From Bacteroidales bacterium (GTDB lineage: Bacteria > Bacteroidota > Bacteroidia > Bacteroidales > Dysgonomonadaceae), in contig JAAYGM010000141.1 of assembly GCA_012727735.1 (NCBI GenBank), positions 1 to 43,577 of the forward strand: a DNA stretch of 43,577 bases, read 5' to 3'. The notes beneath the pieces are model-generated. The model searched no databases, was not told the DNA's origin, and saw only the letters and a program-made list of their open reading frames with translations. Both the position numbers and the translations under genes were made by a program. Positions 7,994-18,131 of the stretch are shown here, in pieces (position 1 is the stretch's first letter; every line of letters starts with the position of its first letter).

Positions 7994-10279
7994 ATGAACG
8001 ACGAAGAAAAATTGATTGCTGAAGATCAATTGATTGAAGATGAATTTCAAGGTCTTCTCAATGATTACCTGAACTCCAATCACCGGCGGAAAGTGGATAT
8101 CATCACCAAGGCTTTCAACATGGCAAAGGAGGCCCATAAAGGGGCGCGTCGTCGTTCGGGAGAACCTTATGTGATGCACCCGCTGGCTGTAGCCCGCATT
8201 GTCTCGAGAGAGATGGGGCTGGGTTCCACCTCCATCTCTGCATCCCTGCTGCATGATGTGGTTGAAGACACCGAATATACAGTTGAAGATATACGTGCGT
8301 TGTTTGGTGATAAGATCGCGGTGATTGTGGAAGGGTTGACGAAGATATCGAGCGGTATGTTCGGTGAGAACGTGTCGGCGCAAGCAGAGAATTTTCGCAA
8401 GCTGCTGCTTACCATGTCGGATGATATCAGGGTGATCCTGATAAAAATTGCCGACAGATTACACAACATGCGTACCCTTTCCTCCATGAGTCCTACCAAG
8501 CAGTTCAAGATTACCGGTGAGACACTCTACATTTACGCACCACTGGCACATCGCCTCGGTCTGTTCGCTATCAAGACCGAGCTGGAAGAGCTCTGTTTTA
8601 AATATGAACATCCGGAGGTGTTCACCGATCTCGCCAACAAGATTGAAGAGACCGCACCGGAGAGAAATAAGATTTACGAACATTTTGCCGTACCAGTTGT
8701 AAAGTCACTCGATAAGATGAATATCGAGTATGAGATGCGGGCACGTGTTAAATCGATCTTCTCCATCTGGAACAAGATGCAGACAAAAGGGATTGAATTC
8801 AGTGAGGTGTATGATCTGTTTGCCGTGCGTATTATCTTTGAGGTCTTTCCCGGGATGGATGAAAAGAAACAGTGCTGGGACATCTATTCGGCTATCACCG
8901 ATATCTACAAACTTCGTCCCGATCGTATTCGCGACTGGGTGAGCCACCCAAAATCCAACGGTTACCAGGCGCTGCACCTTACCGTGATGGGGCCTGACGG
9001 TAAATGGATTGAGATACAGATACGCAGCCGTCGCATGGATGATATTGCCGAAAAGGGGTTCGCTGCTCACTGGAAATACAAGGAGAACAGGATTGAGGAA
9101 GACAATGAACTGGATAAGTGGCTGAAGACGATCCAGGAGATCCTCTCCAACCCGAATCCGAACGCTATCGATTTCCTGGATACAGTGAAGATGAACCTTT
9201 TCTCCTCAGAGATATTTGTCTTCACCCCCAAAGGTGATATACGCACATTGCCTCAGGGTGCCACGGCACTCGATTTTGCCTATTCTATCCACACAAGGAT
9301 TGGTGATCACTGCCTGGGTGCCAAGGTGAATCACACCCTGGCACCGCTCAGCCAGAAGCTGCACAGTGGTGATCAGATTGAGATACTCACCTCCCAGTCG
9401 GTTTATCCACAGCCCGAATGGATCAATTTTGTCACCACTGCAAAAGCGAGAACCAAGATAGAGGCATCGTTACGCCGTCAGCGGCGTCGTGTTGCAGAGA
9501 AGGGGAAGAATATGCTCGATCTGCTGTTTAATAACGAACCGATTGATAACACACTTTTTAACAGGATACTCCAGTCATACAAAGCCGAAAATAAAGAGGA
9601 TCTTTATTATATGATTGGTAATGATGAAGTACAGTTGCCATCCGATAAGGAGGCATTCTTTAAACTGAAGGCTGAGCCGCAGAAGCAGGACAATTTGTTT
9701 GTGCGGTATGTGAGACAGGCAATGAGTGCAATAAAAAAATCACCTGGCGAAACAAAAAAAACAGAGGAGGATGAAGAGAAGAGAGTAATTGTCCCGGTTG
9801 AACCGGAAACGGTTAAAATTGACAGGAAAGAGATTCATCCGCTTACTGAAACGAATTTTCGGAAGAATTTCATCTTCTATTCCTGCTGCAACCCGCTGCC
9901 GGGTGACGATGTGTTTGGTTATGTGACCGAAAAAGAGGAGGTTGAAGTACATAAGCGTTCCTGTCAGACCGGGCTGAAGCTGAAGTCAAACTATGGCGAT
10001 CGGATTATCTCTGTCGCCTGGGGCGACTACCGGCAATACTCCTTTCTGGCATCCATCGTATTCACCGGAATTGACCGTGTGGGTATCCTGGGGCGTATCC
10101 TGTCCAAGCTGGCTGAGGATGTGGTGGTGAACATTCAGAGTGTGAATGTTTCTTCCAAAGATGGTATTTTCGAAGGTGTTTTCAACGTGCACGTGCATAG
10201 TGCCGAAGAGGTGAATCAGCTTTGTGCCAAGATAGCAAAAGTGGACGGTATAAGTACCGTCCACAGATCTACTATTTGA
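7994..10279 (+). CDS. RelA/SpoT bifunctional (p)ppGpp synthetase/hydrolase
   Basis: HD hydrolase domain (RRRSGEPYVMHPLAVARI..LLHDVVEDT), synthetase domain (HPKSNGYQALH), TGS (FVFTPKGDIRTLPQGATALDFAYSIHT) and ACT domain. Confidence 0.95.
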   Translation: MNDEEKLIAEDQLIEDEFQGLLNDYLNSNHRRKVDIITKAFNMAKEAHKGARRRSGEPYVMHPLAVARIVSREMGLGSTSISASLLHDVVEDTEYTVEDIRALFGDKIAVIVEGLTKISSGMFGENVSAQAENFRKLLLTMSDDIRVILIKIADRLHNMRTLSSMSPTKQFKITGETLYIYAPLAHRLGLFAIKTELEELCFKYEHPEVFTDLANKIEETAPERNKIYEHFAVPVVKSLDKMNIEYEMRARVKSIFSIWNKMQTKGIEFSEVYDLFAVRIIFEVFPGMDEKKQCWDIYSAITDIYKLRPDRIRDWVSHPKSNGYQALHLTVMGPDGKWIEIQIRSRRMDDIAEKGFAAHWKYKENRIEEDNELDKWLKTIQEILSNPNPNAIDFLDTVKMNLFSSEIFVFTPKGDIRTLPQGATALDFAYSIHTRIGDHCLGAKVNHTLAPLSQKLHSGDQIEILTSQSVYPQPEWINFVTTAKARTKIEASLRRQRRRVAEKGKNMLDLLFNNEPIDNTLFNRILQSYKAENKEDLYYMIGNDEVQLPSDKEAFFKLKAEPQKQDNLFVRYVRQAMSAIKKSPGETKKTEEDEEKRVIVPVEPETVKIDRKEIHPLTETNFRKNFIFYSCCNPLPGDDVFGYVTEKEEVEVHKRSCQTGLKLKSNYGDRIISVAWGDYRQYSFLASIVFTGIDRVGILGRILSKLAEDVVVNIQSVNVSSKDGIFEGVFNVHVHSAEEVNQLCAKIAKVDGISTVHRSTI

Positions 10280-10655
10280 TTTTTCTCTTTTTTCTGCCGA
10301 AAATCACCGAAGTGGCCTTTTTAACCGCGAAGGCTAAAATGGCAGGTTTCGTTAATTTCCATGTCACAGAACTGATAAGAGGCAGATTAGACATCGCGAA
10401 GTTAACCCAGGGGTTGGTCCTTCTTGTCACGAATGGTGTGACCGAGTAGGAAGAGCCGCTTGATATATTATCAACCGTTTCTGCAAATTTTGATTTGACA
10501 GATGAGGCGAGACCTTTGGTGAGCATCGACCCCCAGTTATCGTTTAAATACTGCAGTTGATAGGAGAGGCGCTGACTAGCAATTGTCCGTTCCTCACTCA
10601 GCCGTTTCTTCTCCAAACGTAATTCTTCTAGAGGAGTTAATTTATATGTGCTCAT
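10272..10655 (-). CDS. Hypothetical protein of YtxH/holin-like membrane cluster
   Basis: 127-aa ORF, 4-nt overlap with the downstream-positioned holin-like ORF; no recognised domain. Confidence 0.65.
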   Translation of the reverse strand: MSTYKLTPLEELRLEKKRLSEERTIASQRLSYQLQYLNDNWGSMLTKGLASSVKSKFAETVDNISSGSSYSVTPFVTRRTNPWVNFAMSNLPLISSVTWKLTKPAILAFAVKKATSVIFGRKKRKIK

Positions 10656-11032
10656 TTGCTGTTGTTTTTATCATCTTTGTCATCATTCTCCATCAGGAAG
10701 TGTACAACCATGTTGGTCACTTTCTTCTTAAAAGGCTTCCCTACAAACAACATAATCAGCACCAGGAGCAGAGCAAAAGCTGCCACAATTCCGAAGCCAG
10801 CCCAGCTACTCTGAAGTAGTTCTCCCAGATAGAGTCCGAGTGTTATAAAAATGAACAATAGTGCAAAAAGGGTAACCCCGGCGATGATTAACCCGTAAGT
10901 AATTGCCGATGAACCTAAACTAACCTTTTCATACACTTCCAGTTTTCCGAGTTCAAGCGTGCTGGTGATGAAGTTGGATACATCATCCCTCATTTCCTCG
11001 AACAGCGTACTTACTTTTTTATCTTCCATCAT
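10652..11032 (-). CDS. Putative holin-superfamily / phage-holin-3_6-like inner-membrane protein
   Basis: Two TM segments (GLIIAGVTLFALLFIFITLGLYLGELL, GFGIVAAFALLLVLIMLFVG) after an amphipathic N-terminus. Confidence 0.7.
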   Translation of the reverse strand: MMEDKKVSTLFEEMRDDVSNFITSTLELGKLEVYEKVSLGSSAITYGLIIAGVTLFALLFIFITLGLYLGELLQSSWAGFGIVAAFALLLVLIMLFVGKPFKKKVTNMVVHFLMENDDKDDKNNSK

Positions 11033-11053
11033 TCAGGTCAATTAGCGTTTGCG

Positions 11054-11296
11054 TTATTGTTTTGCCAGTTCTTTTTTTGCTATTTCAGCAATATCGTCAA
11101 TATCCTCCTTGAGATCATGTACTTCGCTTTTACCTTTGTATACGGCAGATTTAACGTTCGCTCTTACTTTATCTGCGAACTCATTCGCCTGTTCCAGCCA
11201 CTCTTCTTTTCTGTCAGTACCCATGATATAGCCTACCGCTGCGCCAAGTGCCACGCCAATACCTAATCCCAATAATAATTTTGCTTCTGATTTCAT
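11054..11296 (-). CDS. YtxH domain-containing protein
   Basis: LLLGLGIGVALGAAVGYIMGTDRKEEW... glycine-rich TM followed by a coiled region. Confidence 0.75.
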   Translation of the reverse strand: MKSEAKLLLGLGIGVALGAAVGYIMGTDRKEEWLEQANEFADKVRANVKSAVYKGKSEVHDLKEDIDDIAEIAKKELAKQ

Positions 11297-11448
11297 AATT
11301 TTTGCGTTTAATTGTTAGTAGTTTCTTTTAATCCAGGTTGATTCTTATCGTACGGACCCCGTTGTCTTTATCCGATTGAGGGTCCCTGCATTAAATTAAA
11401 CGTTTGATAGGCGAAATTGTTTAGGATAAACCTGTGAATAGGCTGATG

Positions 11449-12798
11449 TTATTCAGCTGGTAATGATTCACCCAATAGGGTGGCTGAGGTGAAGCCGGTG
11501 ACTTTTACTTTTACGAAATCACCTATACGATGATGCTTTTTGTCGAATATAAGCACCTTGTTCTGGTCGGTACGACCAAAGAGTTGTTCTCTGGATCTTT
11601 TTGAGAACCCTTCCACCAGCACCTCGAACACTTTGCCCAGGTCTTTCTCGTTGCTTTGGTGTGACAGCTCCTGCTGAAGCTGAATGATATCCTGCAATCG
11701 CCTGTTTTTGACCTCTTCCGGTACATCGTCCTCCAGTTTCTTAGCTGCATAGGTCCCCGGACGTTCCGAATACTTGAACATGAAAGCTGAGTCGAAACCC
11801 ACTTCACGCATTAAAGAAAGTGTCTCCTGATGATCCTCCTCCGTCTCGGAATGAAAACCGCACATGATATCGGTGGAGAGCCCGCAATTGGGGATGATCC
11901 GTTTGATGGCGGCAATCCTTTCCATATACCACTCCCTGTCATATCTTCTGTTCATCAGCTTCATCATGCGTGAGCTGCCGGACTGCACAGGGAGGTGAAT
12001 ATAATTGCAGAGATTGCTGTATCCGGCGATCGTCTCCAGTGTCTCATCGTTCATGTCCCAGGGGTGGGAGGTGGTGAAACGGATACGCATGCCGGGAGCT
12101 TCCTCTGCCACCATCGCCAGTAGTTCATGAAATTCGATTTGTCTCTCCCCATCCTGATAATGGTATGAGTTCACATTCTGTCCCAGCAGGATGACCTCCC
12201 TGAAACCTTTCCCGCGCATGTTGCGCAGTTCGTTGAGAATGCTTTCAGGCTCACGGCTTCGTTCACGTCCGCGGGTGAAGGGGACGATGCAATAGGTGCA
12301 AAACTTGTCACATCCGCGCATGATGGAGATATATCCCGATATATTGCTTCCTTCCATCTTGAGAGGGATTACATCTTTGTATGTCTCCGTTTTGGAGAGT
12401 TCGATATTCATCACTTTCTCTCCCCGTTCAGCTGCTCCCACCAGGTTGGGCAGATCGAGATAAGCATCGGGACCTACCACCACGTCCACATGGTGATTGT
12501 CGATCAGGTCAGACTTAACCCGCTCGGCCATGCATCCCAGCACACCTACGATGAGGTGGCCTTTGCTTTTTCTCTTCAGTGAATTGAAGTATTCCAACCG
12601 CTGTATCACCTTCTGCTCTGCATTATCTCTGATGGAGCAGGTGTTGACGAAAATGGCATCTGCTTCCCTGTCGTTGTCCGTGAGGCTGTAGCCATCCATC
12701 TCCATGATGGATGCAACTACTTCACTGTCTGCCACATTCATCTGGCATCCGTAAGTCTCAATAAAAAGTTTTTTCTCTTTGGTTATGTCTGAATTCAT
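11449..12798 (-). CDS. miaB: tRNA-2-methylthio-N6-dimethylallyladenosine synthase
   Basis: 'FIETYGCQMNVADSEVV', radical-SAM 'MRGCDKFCTYCIVPFTRGRERSR', C-terminal TRAM domain. Confidence 0.96.
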   Translation of the reverse strand: MNSDITKEKKLFIETYGCQMNVADSEVVASIMEMDGYSLTDNDREADAIFVNTCSIRDNAEQKVIQRLEYFNSLKRKSKGHLIVGVLGCMAERVKSDLIDNHHVDVVVGPDAYLDLPNLVGAAERGEKVMNIELSKTETYKDVIPLKMEGSNISGYISIMRGCDKFCTYCIVPFTRGRERSREPESILNELRNMRGKGFREVILLGQNVNSYHYQDGERQIEFHELLAMVAEEAPGMRIRFTTSHPWDMNDETLETIAGYSNLCNYIHLPVQSGSSRMMKLMNRRYDREWYMERIAAIKRIIPNCGLSTDIMCGFHSETEEDHQETLSLMREVGFDSAFMFKYSERPGTYAAKKLEDDVPEEVKNRRLQDIIQLQQELSHQSNEKDLGKVFEVLVEGFSKRSREQLFGRTDQNKVLIFDKKHHRIGDFVKVKVTGFTSATLLGESLPAE

Positions 12799-13052
12799 TT
12801 TCTTTACTTTCAGCTGTGTTAGATAAGAATATGTCTAAAATGTTAAATTACCCATTTTTAGGGGAGAATAGTTGTTTCTTTCTCATTCTTGAACTATATT
12901 TGCTCGGGAAAAATAAAAATTTTTCATAGTTAAGGTTTTGGTTAAATGTTCGGGAGTGACTGTGAAGTTACTCCTGAAATTTTTATATCTCCAAATGCCA
13001 CTTAATTCGCGAAAAATCATTATTTTTGTCAAGTCACAAAATTAATCAAATT

Positions 13053-13556
13053 ATGGAGTTTGGAGACATCATTTATTTTATCCTTCTGGTATTTTTCATG
13101 ATATTGGGTTTTTTTAATGATTCCAGGAAGAAGAAAAATCTGCAGAAAAAACAGACCGGGACAAATGCTGTACCTGTTCCGGATAAGATAGACGAGACTT
13201 TTTATCAAAAAATGGAGCGTCAGAGAAATAAGCTGGGCAACGAAAAAACCACCCCCCCACCTGCGCTCCCTCCCACCTATTCCGGAAAAGAGGTGCATAC
13301 GCAATTCCAGTCATCCATGGATTTGGTGACCGATTTCAAGAAAGAATCATCCCTGAAGAGCTCAATTTTCGTATTTGATGCAGATTCATCTTTTGCACAG
13401 GAGAGTGACTCCTCAGATGATTTTAATTCAAAACGCCCGGCTGTTCAGAAAGGCAGTTCTGTACATCCTCTTGTCCGAGATTTGTTAACGGACGGAGGTA
13501 TGGAAGAACTTAAAAAGGGCCTGATTTACGGTGAGATTCTGCAACGCAAGTACTGA
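13053..13556 (+). CDS. Hypothetical single-TM protein
   Basis: MEFGDIIYFILLVFFMILGFFNDSRKKKN; TATTTTTG at 13021-13028 as candidate -7 supports start at 13053 rather than 13026. Confidence 0.65.
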   Translation: MEFGDIIYFILLVFFMILGFFNDSRKKKNLQKKQTGTNAVPVPDKIDETFYQKMERQRNKLGNEKTTPPPALPPTYSGKEVHTQFQSSMDLVTDFKKESSLKSSIFVFDADSSFAQESDSSDDFNSKRPAVQKGSSVHPLVRDLLTDGGMEELKKGLIYGEILQRKY

Positions 13557-13602
13557 AACCGGTTCAGTCATTATCGCACACACATAAAAAAAATCAATTT
13601 AT

Positions 13603-15099
13603 ATGGCTTTAAAATTTATTAGCGCTGAAGAAGCTGCCGCTCTTGTAAAAAATGACGACAACGTAGGCTTCAGCGGTTTTACCCATGCCGGATGCCCTAA
13701 AGTGGTGCCGGTAGAGATTGCAAAAAGGGCCGAGGAGGAGCATGCAAAAGGAAATCCGTTTAAGATTGGTGTATTCACTGGTGCCTCTACCGGTGACTCC
13801 ATCGATGGTTCACTCTCCCGCGCCAGGGCAATTAAATTCCGTACCCCTTACCAGACAAACAAGGATATGCGGGAAGCACTCAACAAGGGTGAGTTTGATT
13901 TTTTCGACCTGCATCTCTCCCAGTTAGCCCAGGAGATACGTTACGGCTTTCTTGGCAAGATAAATATTGCCATCGTAGAGGCATGTGATGTGACGGAGAG
14001 TGGTGAGATCGTCCCAACAAGTGGTGTAGGCATCACCCCCACCATCTGTCGGCTGGCAGATATCGTGATTGTGGAGCTGAATAAAAAAGTGCCCGCAAAG
14101 CTGAGAGGTCTGCACGATCTGTATGAGTTGCAGGATCCTCCCAAACGGCGTGAGATCCCTATTTTTGAAGTACAGCATCGTGTGGGGCTGGAATATGTGA
14201 AGGTTAACCCCGACAAAATATTTGTCGTTGAAACAGACAAAGAGAGTGAAGGTGGTGGTTTCGCTCCCCTCGATGATGTTACTGCCCGTATCGGGAATAA
14301 TGTGGCGGAATTCTTCGTCGTGGAAATGAAAGCCGGTCGCATCCCAGCCCATTTCCTGCCCATCCAGTCAGGTGTGGGCAACATCGCCAATGCTGTACTG
14401 GCATCCATGGGCAACAACCCCGATATACCACGCTTCGAGGTGTTCACTGAGGTGATCCAGGATGCGGTGATTGATATGATGCAGAAGGGAAATATCTCTT
14501 TTGCCAGCGGCTGTTCACTCACAGTAAGCAATGAGGTGCTGAACAAGTTTTATAATGATCTCGATTTCTTTAAAAACAAGCTTGTGCTGCGACCCTCTGA
14601 GATTTCCAACAACCCCGGACTTGCCCGTCGCCTGGGTATCATCGCACTGAATACAGCTATTGAGGTAGATATATTCGGCAGTGTCAACTCTACGCACGTG
14701 AATGGTACCAAGATGATGAACGGTATCGGTGGCTCCGGTGACTTCACCCGCAACTCTTACCTCTCCATCTTTCTCACACCTTCAACAGCCAAGAACGGAG
14801 CTATCAGCTGTATTGTGCCGAAGGTGACGCACGAAGATCATAACGAGCACTCGGTGAAGATTATGGTGTCGGAATATGGTGTGGCTGATCTGAGGGGTAA
14901 AGGACCGAGGAACCGTGCCATAGAGATCATTGAGAAGTGTGCACATCCCGATTATCGTCCGTTGCTGCATGAGTACATCAATCGCGGTGTAAAGGGGCAT
15001 ATTCCGCAGGATCTCTACTCCTGCTTCGCCTTCCATCACGCACTGCAGGAGACAGGAAGTATGATGAACACCGATTTCTCGAAGTATAAGAAAGGATAA
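13603..15099 (+). CDS. Acetyl-CoA hydrolase/transferase family (succinyl-CoA:acetate CoA-transferase-like)
   Basis: 'GVFTGASTGDSIDGSL', 'SGVGNIANAVL', 'GIGGSGDFTRNSYLSIF', 'SEYGVADLRGK' family motifs. Confidence 0.92.
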   Translation: MALKFISAEEAAALVKNDDNVGFSGFTHAGCPKVVPVEIAKRAEEEHAKGNPFKIGVFTGASTGDSIDGSLSRARAIKFRTPYQTNKDMREALNKGEFDFFDLHLSQLAQEIRYGFLGKINIAIVEACDVTESGEIVPTSGVGITPTICRLADIVIVELNKKVPAKLRGLHDLYELQDPPKRREIPIFEVQHRVGLEYVKVNPDKIFVVETDKESEGGGFAPLDDVTARIGNNVAEFFVVEMKAGRIPAHFLPIQSGVGNIANAVLASMGNNPDIPRFEVFTEVIQDAVIDMMQKGNISFASGCSLTVSNEVLNKFYNDLDFFKNKLVLRPSEISNNPGLARRLGIIALNTAIEVDIFGSVNSTHVNGTKMMNGIGGSGDFTRNSYLSIFLTPSTAKNGAISCIVPKVTHEDHNEHSVKIMVSEYGVADLRGKGPRNRAIEIIEKCAHPDYRPLLHEYINRGVKGHIPQDLYSCFAFHHALQETGSMMNTDFSKYKKG

Positions 15100-15122
15100 A
15101 TCCAGTAGAGAAAATATCTCTT

Positions 15123-15154
15123 TAAGCCGCTTTATTCAGAGATAAAGCGGCTTA
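15123..15154 (+). terminator. Stem-loop terminator after CoA-transferase
   Basis: taagccgctttat-tcagag-ataaagcggctta perfect 13-bp stem. Confidence 0.75.
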
Positions 15155-15197
15155 TCTATTCTGTGCCTCTTACGTCAACAGATTGATAACAGAAAAA

Positions 15198-15229
15198 AAG
15201 CACCTGCGAAATAAATCGCAAGTGCTTTA
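15198..15229 (-). terminator. Terminator of the tRNA-Pro transcript
   Basis: Minus strand aaagcacttgcga-tttatt-tcgcaggtgctttttttc: stem with T run just downstream of the tRNA. Confidence 0.75.
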
Positions 15230-15240
15230 TTTTCAATGAG

Positions 15241-15317
15241 TCGGGATGACTGGATTCGAACCAGCGACCACTCGCCCCCCAGACGAGTACTCTAAACCGG
15301 ACTGAGCTACATCCCGA
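15241..15317 (-). tRNA. tRNA-Pro(GGG)
   Basis: Minus strand tcgggatgtagctcagtccggtttagagtactcgtctggggggcgagtggtcgctggttcgaatccagtcatcccga; 7-bp acceptor TCGGGAT/ATCCCGA; anticodon loop CTGGGGG gives GGG. Confidence 0.95.
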
Positions 15318-15564
15318 AAAAGTGACGCAAAATTAGTACATTATTTTCAATCTCACAAATTAACTTTACTCTTCCTTTAAACTATATTATGATTTAATTT
15401 GTGAAAGGATAAAAAATAAGTTGTTAATTTGCACTCAAATTGATAATTAGGAGGCTGTTTATAATTCTTTCTTCAAGCAAAATAAACAGATTTTAAATGA
15501 GTTATTCTCTGGATGGCTTATTCTAAGGAGTTTAGATGACCTCTGCGAAAAATATTCACAATAG

Positions 15565-16611
15565 ATGATTTTTACTGCAAAACAAATAGCCGATTTTTTG
15601 AATGGTGAAATAATCGGCAATCCCGATGTGTCAGTTTCCAGTTTCTCAAAGATTGAAGAAGGAATACCCGGCACAATCACATTCCTCGGTAATCCCAAGT
15701 ACACCTCCTACATCTATGGTACCAAAGCCGATATCGTTCTTATCAATGATGATTTTGTGCAGGATAAACCAATCAAAGCAACACTCATCAAAGTACCGAA
15801 CGCTTATGCCGCACTGGCGTCACTGATGGAGATGGTCAATCAAAACAGACCCGTAAAGAGTGGTACCGAAGCGATGAGTTTCATTTCACCTTCAGCAACA
15901 CTGGGTGTGAACGTATATGTGGGTGCATTCGCCTACATCGGAGAGAATGCGGTGATTGGCGACAACAGCAAGATATATCCACAGACATACGTTGGAGATA
16001 ACGTGAAAATTGGGAAGAACAGCGTGCTCAGTCCGGGGGTGAAGATATATCACGACTGCACTATCGGTGATAACTGCATTCTGCACGCCGGCACTGTCAT
16101 TGGAGCTGATGGGTTCGGCTTCAGTAATGAGAACGGAATCTATCATAAGATACCTCAGATGGGTAACGTACTCATAGAGGATGATGTGGAGATTGGTGCC
16201 AACACAACCATCGACCGTGCTGTGATGGGATCAACAGTGATTCACCGGGGGGTGAAACTTGATAATCTGATTCAGATCGCCCACAACTGTGAGATTGGTG
16301 AAAATACCGCCATGGCCGCACAGGTGGGGATTGCCGGCTCTACCAAAATTGAGGAGAATTGTGTATTTGGTGGACAGGCAGGTATCGGCGGACATATCAC
16401 CATCGGGAAAAACAGCCAAATAGGTGCCCAAGCCGGCATTATCAGTAATACCAAAGAGGGATCAGCTGTGATTGGATCACCGGCTTACCCCGTGAAAAGT
16501 TTCTTTAAAACGAGCATCATACTACCCAAGCTGCCTGATATGTACAGGCAGCTGAATGCGTTGGAGAAAGAGCTGGCTGAACTGAAGAAAAAGCTTACAC
16601 CCAACGGATAA
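15565..16611 (+). CDS. lpxD: UDP-3-O-(acyl)glucosamine N-acyltransferase
   Basis: N-terminal LpxD domain ([33 protein letters not shown]) and left-handed beta-helix hexapeptide repeats. Confidence 0.95.
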   Translation: MIFTAKQIADFLNGEIIGNPDVSVSSFSKIEEGIPGTITFLGNPKYTSYIYGTKADIVLINDDFVQDKPIKATLIKVPNAYAALASLMEMVNQNRPVKSGTEAMSFISPSATLGVNVYVGAFAYIGENAVIGDNSKIYPQTYVGDNVKIGKNSVLSPGVKIYHDCTIGDNCILHAGTVIGADGFGFSNENGIYHKIPQMGNVLIEDDVEIGANTTIDRAVMGSTVIHRGVKLDNLIQIAHNCEIGENTAMAAQVGIAGSTKIEENCVFGGQAGIGGHITIGKNSQIGAQAGIISNTKEGSAVIGSPAYPVKSFFKTSIILPKLPDMYRQLNALEKELAELKKKLTPNG

Positions 16612-16727
16612 ACAATCGTTTTCAGTAGTTATAAGTGGAATCTATACACAAAAATGAAGGAGTTTTGTGTTTTTGGTTGTATATTTGCCCACATATTAGC
16701 GTAATGAGTAATTAATATTAAGAGATA

Positions 16728-18110
16728 GTGAAACAGAGAACATTACAAAACAGCTTCACTTTAAGTGGTACCGGACTTCACACAGGACTTGATATTGTGG
16801 TCACGTTCAACCCTGCACCTGTAGATCACGGAATTAAGATTAAAAGAGTCGATCTTGAAGATCAACCTGTGATAGATGCATTGGCTGAATATGTAGTCAA
16901 TACGCAGCGGGGTACTGTTTTAGGGAAAGGGGAGATAACCGTCAGCACCATTGAACACGGTTTTGCAGCGTTATATGCCCTTGGAGTCGATAACTGCCTG
17001 ATTGAGGTCAACTCATCCGAGTTTCCCATTCTCGATGGCAGCGCAGCGGATTATGTGAAAGCTATCAGGGAGGTAGGTACCGAAGAACAGGAGAAGGATA
17101 AGGACTTCTATGTTGTTCGCAATAAGATTGAGGTGACCGATCCCGAAACAGGTTCTAAACTCACGTTGTTACCCGATGATGCTTTCTGCATCAACTCATT
17201 TATAGAATTCGATTCACAATATATCCCAAATCAGTCCGCCTCGATGGACACCATGACCGATTTTGAGACAGAGATTGCACCTGCGCGTACCTTTGTATTT
17301 GTACGCGAGATACAGCAATTACGCCATGCCGGACTGATCAAGGGAGGTAATCTGGATAATGCCATCGTCATCTACGAAAGAAAACTGTCGCAGAAAGAGC
17401 TGGACGACATCGCCGATGAGCTGAAAGTGCCCCACCATAGTGCCGACGAGCTGGGTTACCTGAATCATCGCAAGCTGGCATTTCCCAATGAACCGGCACG
17501 ACATAAGCTGCTTGACATCATCGGTGATATGGCGCTCATCGGGAAACCGATCAAGGGACGGCTAATCGCCACACGTCCCGGTCATAAGATCAACAACAAA
17601 CTTGCAAGGCTTATCCGCAAGGATATAAAACTGAATGAGGTGCAGCCTCCGATCTATGATATGAAAGCGGAACCGGTGATGGATAACATACGTATCCGTG
17701 AATTGCTGCCCCACCGCTATCCTTTTCTGATGGTGGATAAGATTATTCAGATGACCGATAATTTTATTGTCGGTGTCAAAAATATTACAACCAACGAGCC
17801 CTATTTTTCGGGACATTTTCCTCAGGAACCGGTGATGCCGGGTGTTCTGCAGGTGGAGGCAATGGCACAAACAGGTGGATTGTTCGTCCTGGCCAGACTT
17901 GATGAACCGGAAAGATACTCAACCTATTTTCTGCGGATTGACAACGTGAAATTCCGGCATAAGGTGGTGCCGGGTGATACCATCATTTTCAGGGTGGAGC
18001 TGACAAGCGAGATGCGCAGAGGTATCGCTACCATGCGCGGTTTGGCATTCATTGGAGATAAAGTGGTCTCTGAAGCCGATTTCACAGCGCAGATAATCAA
18101 AAACAAATAA
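16728..18110 (+). CDS. lpxC/fabZ: Bifunctional UDP-3-O-acyl-GlcNAc deacetylase / (3R)-hydroxyacyl-ACP dehydratase
   Basis: LpxC half (SGTGLHTG..., 'EHGFAALYALGVDNC', 'HKLLDIIGDMALIG') fused to FabZ half ('LLPHRYPFLMVDKI', 'GHFPQEPVMPGVLQVEAMAQ'). GTG start; TATATTTG at 16680-16687 as candidate -7. Confidence 0.95.
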   Translation: MKQRTLQNSFTLSGTGLHTGLDIVVTFNPAPVDHGIKIKRVDLEDQPVIDALAEYVVNTQRGTVLGKGEITVSTIEHGFAALYALGVDNCLIEVNSSEFPILDGSAADYVKAIREVGTEEQEKDKDFYVVRNKIEVTDPETGSKLTLLPDDAFCINSFIEFDSQYIPNQSASMDTMTDFETEIAPARTFVFVREIQQLRHAGLIKGGNLDNAIVIYERKLSQKELDDIADELKVPHHSADELGYLNHRKLAFPNEPARHKLLDIIGDMALIGKPIKGRLIATRPGHKINNKLARLIRKDIKLNEVQPPIYDMKAEPVMDNIRIRELLPHRYPFLMVDKIIQMTDNFIVGVKNITTNEPYFSGHFPQEPVMPGVLQVEAMAQTGGLFVLARLDEPERYSTYFLRIDNVKFRHKVVPGDTIIFRVELTSEMRRGIATMRGLAFIGDKVVSEADFTAQIIKNK

Positions 18111-18131
18111 CTTATTAATCGATCAGAATAT

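Noticed and set aside
10652-11032. Holin-like protein as evidence for a prophage
   Set aside because: Clustered with YtxH-type and hypothetical membrane proteins; no other phage genes nearby, and this family is commonly chromosomal.
11350-11395. ggacccc...gagggtcc inverted repeat as an RNA gene
   Set aside because: Short 6-7 bp stem with a long loop, no terminator run; insufficient support.
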